Shown here piece by piece: positions 31,734 through 44,107 of a DNA stretch of 64,000 nt. Both the position numbers and the translations under genes were made by a program. This stretch comes from Acidovorax sp. 210-6 (lineage in GTDB: Bacteria; Pseudomonadota; Gammaproteobacteria; Burkholderiales; Burkholderiaceae_C): the NCBI RefSeq assembly GCF_010020825.1, contig NZ_JAACJE010000001.1:3100001-3164000 (forward strand). The letters are read 5' to 3'. Every line of letters starts with the position of its first letter. The first letter of the stretch is position 1. Under the pieces are notes generated by a model. The model was given only the letters and a program-made list of their open reading frames with translations, was not told the origin of the DNA and did no database searches.

Positions 31734-31757
31734 AACCGCCCTCTGGGGCGGTTTTTT
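31734..31757 (+). terminator. Rho-independent terminator after grxD
   Basis: AACCGCCC pairs with GGGCGGTT across a 4-base loop and is followed by TTTT(TT)ATT. It lies 37 bp after the grxD stop and should end the hemA-grxD transcripts. Confidence 0.92.
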
Positions 31758-31809
31758 ATTGGGGTATGTGCTGCGATATGGCCTACGCACCGCCTGTCGC
31801 GACGCATCG

Positions 31810-33978
31810 CTACTCCAACACCGCGCGCAACTGCCGCGTGGTGGCGGCCAGGCGGCGGGTGCCGATCTGGGCCAGATTGTTCATCACGGTGAGGGCGGCT
31901 TGCGGGTGCTGCTGCGCCCAGGCGTCGAAATCGGCTCGGGCCAGGCGCACCAGGCGCGCCTTGCCGTGCTCGGTGCCCGCGCAGGCGGTGCGTGGCGCGC
32001 CGCTGAGAAAGGCCATCTCCCCGAACGCCATGCCCGGCCCCACCGTGGCCAGGCGCAGGCCACTGGCAGCCGGCCAGTGGGTCACCAGGGTGATGTGGCC
32101 GGACTGCACGATCAGCAGATCGCGGTCGGTATCGCCCGCCGCAAACACGATGCTGTGGCCGGGCACCAGCTGCGGGCGCAGCACCGCTTCCAGCGCCTGG
32201 CGCGCCTGTGCCTGCAGGCCCTCGCCGATCTCTCCGAGCGGGTCGCTGTCGGAATGGCGCACACGCAGGTGTTGTGGGCGCTGCGCCAGGATGGCCGCCT
32301 CGGCCCATTCCAGCGCGCGGTCCAGGTCGGCAAAGCTGCGCACCGCACTGCCTACCTGGGCCGCCGCGATCCCATCGAGTGAGGCCACCGCCACAGCAAT
32401 GCCCTGCTGCTGCAGGTCGCGCACCAGGGCGCGCAGTTGCGCCAGCGCGGTGCTGTCCCAGGCGGGCACGCGGCTGGCGTCCAGCACCGCCCAGCGGTGC
32501 CGGGGCTGCAGCAGCAGGCGCACCTGTTCCGCGAGATGGGCCGCCACGCCGAAGGACATGACGCCTTGCAGTTCGAACACCGCCACCTGGTTCATGCGCG
32601 GCGCAATCCATCCGTCAGACGCTGCTCGACGCAAGCGACGCGAGCGCAATTCACCATCCATGCGCACGTGGCGCAGCACCGTGGTGGCGGAATCGTGCAA
32701 CAGCACAAAGGTGGCCACGACCAGCCCGGCCACCAGCGCCACCACACCGCCAAACACGGCAAACACCAGGGCCACCAGCCAGCTCTGTACCCAGGTAAAG
32801 CGCGCCTGGCGCGCGTACTGGCTTGACCACATCAGGCCCGGAACCTGCAGCAACCCGGCCAGCACCAACCCCCCGGCCAGGCAGGCCATGGGCACCCAGT
32901 GCAACCACCAGGCGCCCGTCAGTGCCACCCCCAGCATGATGGCCGCGTGCCAGCGCATCGCCTGAAGCGATGGCCCCGCCTGGGCCAGCACAATGCGCGA
33001 GCGTGAAGCGCTGGTGGATGCGGGAATCATGCCCACCAGCGCGCACAGCGCGCCCAGCAAGCTCTCGCGGCGCAGGGCCGCGTTGGCATCCACACGCAGG
33101 CCGTGGTCCAGTTCCAGCTCCTGGTGGAACACCAGTACCTCCAGGCTGTTGACCAAGGCCATGAGCAAGGCCAGCAGCACCAGCGCCTGTCCGTGGCGCT
33201 CGGCCACCGCCATCCAGGGCACACCGCCCCAGTCGGGCCACAGCGGCCCGGCAAAGGCACTGGGCTGCACGGCGGCAACAAACACATCCCCCAGGCCTGC
33301 GCCCCAAATGCCTGCCACGGCCACCGCCACAGAGACCACAGCCACGGCCGTGAGCAATCCCGGCATGCGCGGCCAGCGCCCGCGCAGCCACCAGGCCAGG
33401 GCCGCCACGCCAAGCGCTGCCAGGGCATGCCAGGCGGTGCGCTCATCGCCCAATGCACCGCTGCCAAAGCCGTTGCGCACCTGCCCCAACACCATGGAAA
33501 GCCCGACCCCGGCCGCAAAGCCATGTGTGACCGAAATGGGCAAAAAACGCGCCACCGACGCCAGGCGCAATACCCCCAGCAGCCACTGGAACACAAAGGC
33601 GAGTGCCACTGTCGTACCCGTCACCGCCAGCACCTGGCGCGCATTCAGCCCCAACCCAGGCGCCGCACCATGCACCGTGGCCAGCACCGCCGCAAACAAC
33701 AGTGCCACCACCGTAGTGGGCGCATACACCACCCCTGCACGGGGTGCCGCCAGCGTCAGCAACAAACCGGGCAGGGCTGCCGACCACAGTGCCAGCGCTG
33801 CCAGCGAATGGTCTGCCGCCAAAGGCGCAAACGCCAGCAGCCCCAGACCCACTGCATGGGGCACGGTGACAGCGGCAGCCGACCACGCGGCCGCCATGCC
33901 CGAGGCCGGCACGGGCACGGCACGGGCACCCCGGCGCACCGGGGTGGCGGACTCGGGGTGGACCTGGGTGTCCGGCAT
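31810..33978 (-). CDS. SulP-family anion transporter with STAS and cyclic-nucleotide-binding domains
   Basis: The 722-aa protein has an N-terminal SulP transport region of about 10-12 hydrophobic segments (residues 25-420), a STAS domain around 455-560 (VLDASRVPAWDSTALAQLRAL) and a C-terminal cNMP-binding/Crp-like domain (FGEMAFLSGAPRTA, the phosphate-binding cassette). SulP proteins move sulfate, bicarbonate or dicarboxylates; the substrate is not identifiable here. The cNMP domain suggests gating by a cyclic nucleotide, which is inference. GGAG lies four bases before the ATG at 33978. Confidence 0.85.
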   Translation of the reverse strand: MPDTQVHPESATPVRRGARAVPVPASGMAAAWSAAAVTVPHAVGLGLLAFAPLAADHSLAALALWSAALPGLLLTLAAPRAGVVYAPTTVVALLFAAVLATVHGAAPGLGLNARQVLAVTGTTVALAFVFQWLLGVLRLASVARFLPISVTHGFAAGVGLSMVLGQVRNGFGSGALGDERTAWHALAALGVAALAWWLRGRWPRMPGLLTAVAVVSVAVAVAGIWGAGLGDVFVAAVQPSAFAGPLWPDWGGVPWMAVAERHGQALVLLALLMALVNSLEVLVFHQELELDHGLRVDANAALRRESLLGALCALVGMIPASTSASRSRIVLAQAGPSLQAMRWHAAIMLGVALTGAWWLHWVPMACLAGGLVLAGLLQVPGLMWSSQYARQARFTWVQSWLVALVFAVFGGVVALVAGLVVATFVLLHDSATTVLRHVRMDGELRSRRLRRAASDGWIAPRMNQVAVFELQGVMSFGVAAHLAEQVRLLLQPRHRWAVLDASRVPAWDSTALAQLRALVRDLQQQGIAVAVASLDGIAAAQVGSAVRSFADLDRALEWAEAAILAQRPQHLRVRHSDSDPLGEIGEGLQAQARQALEAVLRPQLVPGHSIVFAAGDTDRDLLIVQSGHITLVTHWPAASGLRLATVGPGMAFGEMAFLSGAPRTACAGTEHGKARLVRLARADFDAWAQQHPQAALTVMNNLAQIGTRRLAATTRQLRAVLE

Positions 33979-34003
33979 GGGGCTCCGTCTGCGCGGCGTG
34001 GCT

Positions 34004-34876
34004 TCAGAGCGCGCGCGCCGCGAAGGTGTCGCAGGCCTTGAGGCTGCCCTGCTGCATGCCGGCGTGGAACCAGCGCTGGCGCTGCGCACTGGTGCCGTGG
34101 GTGAACGACTCGGGCACCACGGCGCCGCCGCTGGAGCGCTGCAGCGCGTCGTCGCCAATCTTCGCGGCGGCGTTCATCGCCTCCTCGACATCGCCCTGCT
34201 CCAGGATCTGGCGCGCGTTCTGGGCATGGTGTGCCCACACGCCGGCAAAGCAGTCGGCCTGCAGCTCCAGCCGCACGGAGTAGCGGTTGTATTCGGCCTG
34301 GCTGACGCGGCCGCGCATCTGGTCCACCTTGGCGCTGATGCCCAGCAGGTTCTGCACATGGTGGCCCACTTCGTGGGCGATCACGTAGGCCTGGGCAAAG
34401 TCGCCCGGCGCGCCGAGGCGGCTCTTGAGGGTTTCGTAGAAGCCGAGGTCGATGTACACCTTCTGGTCGGCCGGGCAATAGAACGGCCCCATGGCCGCCT
34501 GACCTGTGCCGCAGGCCGTCGGCGTGGCGCCGCGGAACAGCACCAGCCGGGGCTCCTGGTAGCTGCCGCCGGCCTGGCGGAACACGCCCTGCCACACATC
34601 CTCGGTATCGGCCAGCACGGTGGAGACGAAGCGCGCAAGCCGGTCGTCGGCTGGCGGGCGCTGTGCAGGCGCCTGCTGCACCTGGGCGGGCGGCACGCCA
34701 CCACCGCTGAGCAGCCCGAGGAGGGTCAGCGGATTGACGCCCAGCAGCCAGCCCCCCAACAGGGCAATGACGATGGTGCCAATGCCGATGCCGCGCCCAC
34801 CCGGAATGGGAAAGCCACCACCGCTACCGCGGCGGTCTTCCACGTTGTCCGATTCGCGGTTGCCTTCCCATTTCAT
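34004..34876 (-). CDS. Neutral zinc metallopeptidase (YpfJ family)
   Basis: The 290-aa protein has an N-terminal cytoplasmic stretch, one membrane helix ([16 protein letters not shown]), and a periplasmic-facing domain with the zinc site HEVGHH and downstream ELQADCFAG. The family is annotated as neutral zinc metallopeptidase; its substrates are unknown. It is upstream of the SulP gene on the same strand with a 25-bp gap. Confidence 0.9.
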   Translation of the reverse strand: MKWEGNRESDNVEDRRGSGGGFPIPGGRGIGIGTIVIALLGGWLLGVNPLTLLGLLSGGGVPPAQVQQAPAQRPPADDRLARFVSTVLADTEDVWQGVFRQAGGSYQEPRLVLFRGATPTACGTGQAAMGPFYCPADQKVYIDLGFYETLKSRLGAPGDFAQAYVIAHEVGHHVQNLLGISAKVDQMRGRVSQAEYNRYSVRLELQADCFAGVWAHHAQNARQILEQGDVEEAMNAAAKIGDDALQRSSGGAVVPESFTHGTSAQRQRWFHAGMQQGSLKACDTFAARAL

Positions 34877-34940
34877 GGCCTGCTCCTGTGATGCCTGTGC
34901 ATATTACGCGCCACCCGCGCAGCCTGCGCGGGCCGCTACC

Positions 34941-35603
34941 ATGGTGCCCATGGCCCCGACCCACACCCACGCGCCCCTGCTGCTCACAGGCTTCGACCCG
35001 TTCGGCGGCGACGCCGTCAACCCGAGCTGGCTGGTGGCGCGCGCACTGCACGGCCAGCGCATTGCCGGCCGCACGGTGGTGGCGGCGCAACTGCCCACCG
35101 TCTTCGGAGCAGCGCAGGAACAGTTGCAGGCCTTGCTGGCGTTGCACCGCCCGGCGCTGGTGCTGTGCCTGGGGCAGGCGGGCGGGCGCGCCACGCTGTC
35201 GGTCGAGCGCGTCGCCATCAACCTCATCGACGCCCGCATCCCCGACAACCAGGGCGCGCAGCCCCTGGACGCCCCCGTGGCGCCGGACGGCCCGGCGGCC
35301 TACTTCGCCAGCCTGCCCGTCAAGGCGCTGCGGCGCGCCGTGCAGCAGGCCGGGCTGCCCTGCGAGGTGTCGCAGACGGCGGGCACCTTCGTGTGCAATG
35401 CGGTGTTCTATGGATTGATGCACCAGTTGGCCACCGGCGCGGCGCCGCTCGCGCGCGGCGGCTTCGTGCACGTGCCCTGGCTGCCGGAGCAGGGAACGCC
35501 TGGCATGCAGCTCCGTGACATGGTGCGCGGCATCCACGCCATGCTGTGGGCCGCCGTGCTGCACCGGCAGGACATCGCCGCGGGCGCGGGCGCCCTGCAC
35601 TGA
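34941..35603 (+). CDS. pcp: Pyroglutamyl-peptidase I
   Basis: The product is about 220 aa and removes N-terminal pyroglutamate from peptides in the cytoplasm. It has the family start LLLTGFDPFGGDAVNPSW, catalytic Glu in GGRATLSVERVAIN, Cys in AGTFVCNAVFYG and His in FVHVPWLPEQ. ATGs at 34941 and 34950 are both possible, and no strong ribosome-binding site separates them. It is divergent from the metallopeptidase and convergent with dcd (9-bp gap). Confidence 0.93.
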   Translation: MVPMAPTHTHAPLLLTGFDPFGGDAVNPSWLVARALHGQRIAGRTVVAAQLPTVFGAAQEQLQALLALHRPALVLCLGQAGGRATLSVERVAINLIDARIPDNQGAQPLDAPVAPDGPAAYFASLPVKALRRAVQQAGLPCEVSQTAGTFVCNAVFYGLMHQLATGAAPLARGGFVHVPWLPEQGTPGMQLRDMVRGIHAMLWAAVLHRQDIAAGAGALH

Positions 35604-35612
35604 CGGCCGGGG

Positions 35613-36185
35613 TCAGGCCCGCGGCAGGGTGACGCCGTGCTGGCCCTGGTACTTGCCGCCGCGGTCCTTGTACGAGACCTCGCAGACGTCGTCCTTGTCG
35701 CTCTCGAAGAACAGCACCTGGGCGCAGCCCTCGCCAGCGTAGATGCGCGCGGGCAGCGGCGTGGTGTTGGAGAACTCCAGCGTCACATAGCCTTCCCACT
35801 CGGGCTCGAACGGCGTGACGTTGACGATGATGCCGCAGCGCGCGTAGGTGCTCTTGCCTAGACAAACGGTGAGCACGTTGCGCGGGATGCGGAAGTATTC
35901 GACGGTGCGCGCCAGCGCGAAGCTGTTGGGCGGGATGATGCAACTGTCGCCCTCGAAATCGACGAAGCTCTTTTCGTCGAAGTTCTTTGGGTCCACCACC
36001 GTGCTGTGGATGTTGGTGAAGACCTTGAATTCAGGCGCGCAGCGGATGTCGTAGCCGTAGCTGCTGGTGCCGTAGCTGATGATCTTGCGGCCCTCGGCCT
36101 CGCGCACCTGGCCGGGCTCGAAGGGCTCGATCATGCCGTGCTCGGCCGCCATGCGGCGGATCCATTTGTCGCTCTTGATGCTCAT
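35613..36185 (-). CDS. dcd: dCTP deaminase
   Basis: The 190-aa enzyme deaminates dCTP to dUTP for thymidylate synthesis. It begins [13 protein letters not shown] and has the SYGYDIR segment, [12 protein letters not shown] with the catalytic-loop Arg, and [23 protein letters not shown] with the catalytic Glu. Length is close to E. coli Dcd (193 aa). It is the next gene downstream of guaD on the minus strand, with a repeat between them. Confidence 0.96.
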   Translation of the reverse strand: MSIKSDKWIRRMAAEHGMIEPFEPGQVREAEGRKIISYGTSSYGYDIRCAPEFKVFTNIHSTVVDPKNFDEKSFVDFEGDSCIIPPNSFALARTVEYFRIPRNVLTVCLGKSTYARCGIIVNVTPFEPEWEGYVTLEFSNTTPLPARIYAGEGCAQVLFFESDKDDVCEVSYKDRGGKYQGQHGVTLPRA

Positions 36186-36205
36186 GGTGCGGGTTCCTCG
36201 CCAGG

Positions 36206-36262
36206 TACTACGATTTTGATAGCTGGTTGCGCTTGAACATCAAGCGCCAGGGCCATATTTTG
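36206..36262 (-). repeat. Interspersed short repeat at the guaD 3' end
   Basis: The minus strand reads CAAAATATGGCCCTGGCGCT, TGATGTTCAAGCGCAACCAG and CTATCAAAATCGTAGT, a full-length copy. The guaD stop codon (TGA at 36240-36242) and its last seven or so codons lie inside it. Confidence 0.82.
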
Positions 36263-37538
36263 CCTGTGAAATCACGGTCTGCTCAACCAGACGGTCGTCG
36301 CCGAGCACGATCATGGCGAACAGCAATTCGTCCAGGTTGCCCGCCTGCGCGGTGCGCCGCGCCAGCAGCGGCGTGGCCTGGGGGTTGAGCACCACAAAGT
36401 CGCCCTCGCAGCCCGGCTGCAGATTGCCGATCACGCCCTCCAGGCCCAGGGCGCGCGCCGCGCCCGCCGTGTGCTGCCACCACAGCTGCTGGGGCGGCAG
36501 GCTCAGGCCCGGCTTGGTCTGCCCCTCACGCCCCACGGTGTAGGCGGCCAGCATGGTGCGGAACGGCGAGAAGCTCGTGCCCCCGCCCACGTCGCTGGCC
36601 AGGCCGTAGGCGAAGCCCGCGCGGTCGGCCGCCTGGTAGTCGAAGAAACCGCTGCCCAGGAACAGGTTGCTTGTGGGGCTGACGGCGGCGGCCGTGCGGC
36701 GCTCGCGCATCAGGGCGCGGTCGGCCGCGTCGAAATGGATGCAGTGCGCATACACGGCGCGCTCGCGCATCAGGCCGAAATCGTCGTACACCGCGAGGTA
36801 GCTGCGCGAGCGCGGATACAGCTCGCACGCCCAGCGCACTTCGTCGAGGTTCTCGGCCACATGGGACTGAATCCACACATCCGGATACCGCGCCGCGAGC
36901 TGCCCTGCCCCGCGCAGCTGCGCCGGGCTGCTGGTGGGCGCGAAGCGTGGCGTGATGGCGTAGCCCAGCCGGTCCACGCCATGCCAGCGCGTGATGAGGT
37001 CTTCGGTATCGATCAGGCTTTGCTCCGTCTCGTCACGCACACCATCGGGCGAATGGCGATCCTGCAGCACCTTGCCCGTCATCAGGCGCAGGTGCCGGCG
37101 CCGCGCCTCGCCGAACAGCGCATCGACCGACTGCGGGTGCGAGGTCGCGAAGGCCAGTGCCGTCGTCACGCCGTTGCGCAGCAGCTCGTCGAGAAAGAAC
37201 TCGGCCACCTGCTCGGCGTAGCCCTGGGCCACAAAGCGCTTCTCGTGCGGAAAGGTGTAGTTCTCCAGCCAGGGCAGCAGGCCCTCGGCGGGCGAGCCGA
37301 TCACGTCGGTCTGCGGGTAGTGGACATGCATGTCCACAAAGCCCGGCGCGATCAGGCGCCCCGGCCAATGGGTGACGTGTTGACCCGCGAACTGCGGCGC
37401 GAGTTGCTGCCAGGCTCCTACCGCCAGCACACGCTGGCGGCCCTGGGCATCGGGGCCGATGGCGAGCAGGCCATCCTCGTCGTACAAGGCCTGGCCATCC
37501 TCGGAAAAACGCAACAGGGCAGAACGGTAAATGTGCAT
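36240..37538 (-). CDS. guaD: Guanine deaminase
   Basis: The 432-aa metal-dependent amidohydrolase converts guanine to xanthine. It has the zinc site HVHYPQTDVIGSPAEGLLPWL (landmark), LENYTFPHEKRF, HVAENLDEV and the catalytic Asp in ASDVGGGTSFS. Length fits GuaD. The C-terminus (QAKYGPGA) is encoded by an interspersed repeat copy. Its product feeds the xanthine dehydrogenase encoded 20 kb downstream. The IS110 element lies directly upstream, so its promoter context may have been altered. Confidence 0.93.
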   Translation of the reverse strand: MHIYRSALLRFSEDGQALYDEDGLLAIGPDAQGRQRVLAVGAWQQLAPQFAGQHVTHWPGRLIAPGFVDMHVHYPQTDVIGSPAEGLLPWLENYTFPHEKRFVAQGYAEQVAEFFLDELLRNGVTTALAFATSHPQSVDALFGEARRRHLRLMTGKVLQDRHSPDGVRDETEQSLIDTEDLITRWHGVDRLGYAITPRFAPTSSPAQLRGAGQLAARYPDVWIQSHVAENLDEVRWACELYPRSRSYLAVYDDFGLMRERAVYAHCIHFDAADRALMRERRTAAAVSPTSNLFLGSGFFDYQAADRAGFAYGLASDVGGGTSFSPFRTMLAAYTVGREGQTKPGLSLPPQQLWWQHTAGAARALGLEGVIGNLQPGCEGDFVVLNPQATPLLARRTAQAGNLDELLFAMIVLGDDRLVEQTVISQAKYGPGA

Positions 37539-37624
37539 GGCTGCAAGCTTACCGGAGCCAGCCGCGCCTTTTCTCCGGCAAAGCCCCTCCGTTGTATGGT
37601 GTGGAGCAAGCACCGCCAGCGCTG

Positions 37625-37750
37625 GACGACACTGGCGAGGCCCCGACCAGGGCCACCGTGCAAGGGCCGCCCCGCAGCACCGGTGGCGTCCCCCCTCCGC
37701 GCAGCGCAGCGAAGCAGAGAGGGGGGAAGGTGCGCAGCACCTTGTATCTT
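37625..37750 (-). repeat. GC-rich intergenic repeat (second family), copy B
   Basis: This copy contains GTCCCCCCTCCGCGCAGCGC followed by AGCGAAGCAGAGAGGGGGGA, the inverse of copy A at 27.43 kb. It occupies part of the 407-bp non-coding stretch between guaD and the IS110 transposase. Bases 37539-37624 hold no recognised feature, presumably the original guaD upstream region. Confidence 0.55.
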
Positions 37751-37754
37751 CCAT

Positions 37755-38908
<1,154 letters not shown>

Positions 38909-38955
38909 CTTTGAAGACGGTTACTCAGGGGGGAACCCCTCCATCCGGGGGTGCG

Positions 38956-40350
38956 TCAAATGTGCAACGCGTGCCCCAGCGCCCGCAGCGCCGCTTCCTG
39001 CACCGCCTCGCCCAGCGTGGGGTGGGCGTGGATGGTGCCCGCCACGTCCTCCAGCCGCGCGCCCATCTCGATGGACTGGGTGAAGGCCGCCGCCAGCTCG
39101 GCCACGCCCTGGCCCACGGCCTGCCAGCCGAGGATCAGGTGGTTGTCCTTCCGGGCCACCACGCGCACGAAGCCGCCGGTGGCTTCCAGCGTCATCGCGC
39201 GGCCGTTGGCGGCGAACGGGAAGGCCGCGTCGATGCAGTCCAGCCCTGCAGCACGCGCCTCGCCCGGCGTCTTGCCCACGACCACGACCTCGGGGTCGGT
39301 GAAGCACACGGCCGGAATGGCCATGGGCTCGAAGCGGCGGTGCTTGCCCGCGATCACCTCGGCCACCACCTCGCCCTGCGCCATGGCACGGTGCGCCAGC
39401 ATGGGGTCGCCCGTGATGTCGCCAATGGCCCAGACGTTGCGCATGGAGGTGCGGCACTGCGCATCCACCGCCACGTAACGCCCGGCCATGTCGAGCTGCA
39501 GCGATTCGAGCCCGAAGCCCGTGGTGCGCGGCTTGCGGCCCACGGCCACGAGCACGCGGTCGGCGGGCAGCGCGAACTCGTCGGCGCGCGCGCTACGCAC
39601 GCGCACGCCGTGCTGCGCGTCGTAGCCCTGCACGCTGCAGCCCAGGTGCAGCACGACGCCGCTCTTCTCCAGCGCGTCGAGCACGGGCTGGGTCAGTTCC
39701 TCGTCGTAGCCGGGCAGCACGCGCTCGGCGGCCTCGACCACGGCGACTTCCACGCCCAGCTTGCGGTAGGCCATGCCCAGCTCCAGGCCGATGTAGCCCG
39801 CGCCCACGACGACGAGGCGGCGCGGCAGGCTGTCCGGCGAGAGCGCACCGGTGGACGAGACGACGGCACCGCCGAACGGCAGCATGGGAAGCTCCACCGG
39901 CTCGGAGCCCGTGGCCAGCAGCAGGTGCTCGCAGCGCACGCGCACGGCTTCCCCTTCGGCGGGCTGCACGGTCACGGTCTTGCCGTCCTCGATGTGCGCC
40001 CAGCCCTTGTGCACCCGCACGCCGGCCTTGCGCAAGAGCGCGCCCACGCCGCCGGTGAGGCGCTTGACGATGCCGTCCTTCCAGCGCACGGTCTGCGCGA
40101 TGTCAATGCTGGGCTCCTGCACGCGGATGCCCAGCGGCGAGCCGTGGGCCTGGTGGCGTGCAGCGTCGAACGCGTGCGCGGCGTGGATCAGCGCCTTGGA
40201 CGGAATGCAGCCGATGTTCAAGCAGGTGCCGCCCAGGCTCTCGCCCTCGACCAGCACGGTGGGAACGCCGAGCTGGCCAGCGCGGATGGCAGCCACATAG
40301 CCGCCGGGACCGCCGCCGATGACCAGCAGCTTGGTGGTGATTTCTTTCAT
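38956..40350 (-). CDS. lpdA: Dihydrolipoamide dehydrogenase (E3)
   Basis: The 464-aa FAD disulfide reductase reoxidises lipoamide in 2-oxoacid dehydrogenase complexes. It has the FAD motif [17 protein letters not shown], the redox-active pair in [14 protein letters not shown], and the NAD motif [13 protein letters not shown]. The C-terminus has [15 protein letters not shown] with the catalytic His. It is the last gene of the bkd operon, so it likely serves as the dedicated (LpdV-type) E3 of that complex. Confidence 0.95.
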   Translation of the reverse strand: MKEITTKLLVIGGGPGGYVAAIRAGQLGVPTVLVEGESLGGTCLNIGCIPSKALIHAAHAFDAARHQAHGSPLGIRVQEPSIDIAQTVRWKDGIVKRLTGGVGALLRKAGVRVHKGWAHIEDGKTVTVQPAEGEAVRVRCEHLLLATGSEPVELPMLPFGGAVVSSTGALSPDSLPRRLVVVGAGYIGLELGMAYRKLGVEVAVVEAAERVLPGYDEELTQPVLDALEKSGVVLHLGCSVQGYDAQHGVRVRSARADEFALPADRVLVAVGRKPRTTGFGLESLQLDMAGRYVAVDAQCRTSMRNVWAIGDITGDPMLAHRAMAQGEVVAEVIAGKHRRFEPMAIPAVCFTDPEVVVVGKTPGEARAAGLDCIDAAFPFAANGRAMTLEATGGFVRVVARKDNHLILGWQAVGQGVAELAAAFTQSIEMGARLEDVAGTIHAHPTLGEAVQEAALRALGHALHI

Positions 40351-40366
40351 GTGTTTTCCTCCCGCT

Positions 40367-41650
40367 TCACTCGACGAACAGCAGGGCCGGGGTTTCGAGC
40401 AGCGCGCGCATGGCCTGGATGAATTGCGCCGCGTCCATGCCGTCGACCACGCGGTGGTCGAACGAGGACGAGAGGTTCATGAGCTGGCGCGCCACCACCT
40501 GGCCGTTGCGGAACATGGGCCGCTCGACCATGCGGTTGACGCCGACGATGGCCACCTCGGGGTGGTTGATGACCGGCGTGCTGGCGATGCCGCCCAGCGC
40601 CCCCAGGCTGGTGAGGGTGATGGTCGAGCCCGACAGCTCCTCGCGCGGCGCCTTGCCACTGCGCGCGCCTTCGGCCACGCGCGCGATGCCCGCCGCGCAG
40701 GCCCACAGGTCCAGCGCCTCGGCATGGCGCAGCACCGGCACCATGAGGCCGCCGTCGGTCTGCGTGGCCACGCCCAGGTGCACGGCCGCATGGCGCGTGA
40801 CCACACCGGCCTCGTCGTCGAAGCGGGCGTTGATCTGCGGGAAGTCGCGCAGCGCCAGCACCATGGCCCGCGCCAGGAAGGGCAGCAGCGTGAGCTTTCC
40901 GCGTGTCGTGCCATGCAAACGGTTGAGCTGCTGGCGCAGGGCCTCCAGCTCGGTCACGTCCACTTCTTCCACATAGCTGAAGTGCGGAATGCGGCGCTTG
41001 GCCTCCTGCATCTTCTGTGCGATTTTGCGGCGCAGGCCGATGACGGGGATAGCTTCCTCGCCATGGCGCTCCACATAGGGCGAAGCGCCCTGCCCGGGCG
41101 CCTGGCCGCCACCGGCCAGGTAGGCGTCCAGGTCGTCGTGCAGAATGCGGCCGGCCGGGCCGCTGCCGTGCACGTAGCGCAGCTCCACGCCCAGGTCCAG
41201 CGCACGGCGGCGCACCGCGGGCGAGGCCAGCGGGCGCTCGTCCGCAGTGCGCGGCACCACGGCGGCGCGGGGCGCCGCCGTGGGCCGCGCGGCCGCAGGT
41301 GCCACAACGGGGGTGGGCGCTGGAGGCGCCTCGGATGCTACTGAAACAGGAGCTACTGGCGCTTGATGGACGGGCGATGGAGCCGCATTTGGCTTCAAAT
41401 TGCCTTCACCTTCCACCTCCAGCCGCACCAGCTCGGAGCCCACGGCGATGGACTGGCCCAACACACTGCCCAGCGCCAGCACCTTGCCGGTGACGGGCGA
41501 AGGAATTTCCACCGTGGCCTTGTCCGTCATCACGTCGGCGATGGGCTGGTCCTCGGCCACCACATCGCCCGGCTGCACGTGCCAGGCCACCAGTTCCACT
41601 TCGGCAATGCCCTCGCCAATGTCGGGCACGCGGATCACATAAATACCCAT
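40367..41650 (-). CDS. bkdB: Branched-chain 2-oxoacid dehydrogenase E2 (dihydrolipoyl transacylase)
   Basis: The 427-aa E2 core has one lipoyl domain (Lys44 in [11 protein letters not shown]), an Ala/Pro linker, a peripheral subunit-binding domain around residues 140-180 ([22 protein letters not shown] region) and a catalytic acyltransferase domain ending with the active site DHRVVDG. Residues about 85-106 of the first linker are encoded by an interspersed repeat. It is adjacent to bkdA2 with a one-base gap. Confidence 0.93.
   Translation of the reverse strand: MGIYVIRVPDIGEGIAEVELVAWHVQPGDVVAEDQPIADVMTDKATVEIPSPVTGKVLALGSVLGQSIAVGSELVRLEVEGEGNLKPNAAPSPVHQAPVAPVSVASEAPPAPTPVVAPAAARPTAAPRAAVVPRTADERPLASPAVRRRALDLGVELRYVHGSGPAGRILHDDLDAYLAGGGQAPGQGASPYVERHGEEAIPVIGLRRKIAQKMQEAKRRIPHFSYVEEVDVTELEALRQQLNRLHGTTRGKLTLLPFLARAMVLALRDFPQINARFDDEAGVVTRHAAVHLGVATQTDGGLMVPVLRHAEALDLWACAAGIARVAEGARSGKAPREELSGSTITLTSLGALGGIASTPVINHPEVAIVGVNRMVERPMFRNGQVVARQLMNLSSSFDHRVVDGMDAAQFIQAMRALLETPALLFVE
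41336..41400 (-). repeat. Interspersed short repeat inside bkdB
   Basis: The plus strand reads CTGAAACAGGAGCTACTGGC, GCTTGATGGACGGGCGATGG and AGCCGCATTTGGCTTCAAAT. It is translated as an Ala/Pro-rich linker ([19 protein letters not shown]) between the lipoyl and subunit-binding domains. Confidence 0.72.
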
Positions 41651-41651
41651 G

Positions 41652-42704
41652 TCATGCCTCCACTGCGCGTTGCAGGGCCGCGCCCACGCGCGCGGGCCCC
41701 GGGAAATAGGCCCATTCCTGGGCGTGCGGGTAGGGGGTGTCCCAGCCGGTCACGCGCTCGATGGGGGCTTCCAGGTGGTAGAAGCATTCCTTCTGCACCA
41801 GCGCCGCGAGTTCGGCGCCGAAGCCGCCGGTGCCCGTGGCCTCGTGCACCACGACGCAGCGGCCGGTCTTCTTCACGGAGTTGACGATGGTCTCCAGGTC
41901 CAGCGGCCAGATGGAGCGCAGGTCGATGATCTCGGCGTCGATGCCGGCCTCGCGCGCGGCGCATTCGCTCACCCAGACCATGGTGCCGTAGGTCAGCACC
42001 GTGACGGCCTTGCCGGGGCGGAACACGGCGGCGCTGTCGAGCGGCACCGTGTAGTAGCCCTCGGGCACCATGCCCAGGGCATGCTTGGACCAGGGCACGA
42101 CCGGGCGGTCGTGGTGGCCGTCGAACGGGCCGTTGTAAAGGCGCTTGGGCTCCAGGAAGATGACCGGGTCGTCGTTTTCTATGGAGGCGATCAGCAGGCC
42201 CTTGGCGTCGTACGGGTTGCTCGGCATCACCGTGCGCAGGCCGCAGACGTGGGTGAAGATGGCCTCAGGGCTTTGGCTGTGCGTCTGGCCGCCGTAGATG
42301 CCGCCGCCGCAGGGCATGCGGATGGTGAGCGGCGCGGTGAAGTCGCCCGCCGAGCGGTGGCGCAGGCGCGCCGCCTCGGAGACGATCTGGTCCATGGCCG
42401 GGTAGAAGTAGTCGGCGAACTGGATTTCCACCACCGGGCGCAGGCCGTAGGCACCCATGCCCACGGCGGTGCCGACGATGCCGCCCTCGGAAATCGGCGC
42501 GTCGAAGCAGCGCGACTTGCCGTACTTGGCCTGCAGGCCTTCGGTAACGCGGAACACGCCGCCGAAGTAGCCCACGTCCTGCCCATAGACGATGACGTCA
42601 TCGTCGCGTTCCATCATCACGTCCAGGCCCGAGCGCAGCGCCTGGATCATGGTCATCGGCACGGTCCCTGCCGTGGCCGCCGTGTCTTTGTCTTGCGTTT
42701 CCAT
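41652..42704 (-). CDS. bkdA2: Branched-chain 2-oxoacid dehydrogenase E1 beta
   Basis: The 350-aa E1 beta subunit has the transketolase-like pyrimidine-binding region (VYGQDVGYFGGVFRVTEGL and APISEGGIVGTAVGMGAYGLRPV, landmarks) and the C-terminal domain TYGTMVWVSECAA. With BkdA1 it decarboxylates 2-oxoisovalerate and related acids from Val, Leu and Ile. It follows bkdA1 by three bases. Confidence 0.94.
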   Translation of the reverse strand: METQDKDTAATAGTVPMTMIQALRSGLDVMMERDDDVIVYGQDVGYFGGVFRVTEGLQAKYGKSRCFDAPISEGGIVGTAVGMGAYGLRPVVEIQFADYFYPAMDQIVSEAARLRHRSAGDFTAPLTIRMPCGGGIYGGQTHSQSPEAIFTHVCGLRTVMPSNPYDAKGLLIASIENDDPVIFLEPKRLYNGPFDGHHDRPVVPWSKHALGMVPEGYYTVPLDSAAVFRPGKAVTVLTYGTMVWVSECAAREAGIDAEIIDLRSIWPLDLETIVNSVKKTGRCVVVHEATGTGGFGAELAALVQKECFYHLEAPIERVTGWDTPYPHAQEWAYFPGPARVGAALQRAVEA

Positions 42705-42707
42705 GGC

Positions 42708-44054
<1,347 letters not shown>

Positions 44055-44107
44055 CTATGCCTGCGGGTGCCGGGTCGCCAGTCCGGTAAAACCCACCCGC
44101 AACAGGG

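Noticed and set aside
31697-31809. A short coding sequence in the gap after grxD
   Set aside because: The stretch is accounted for by the terminator, and the small frames present have no ribosome-binding site.
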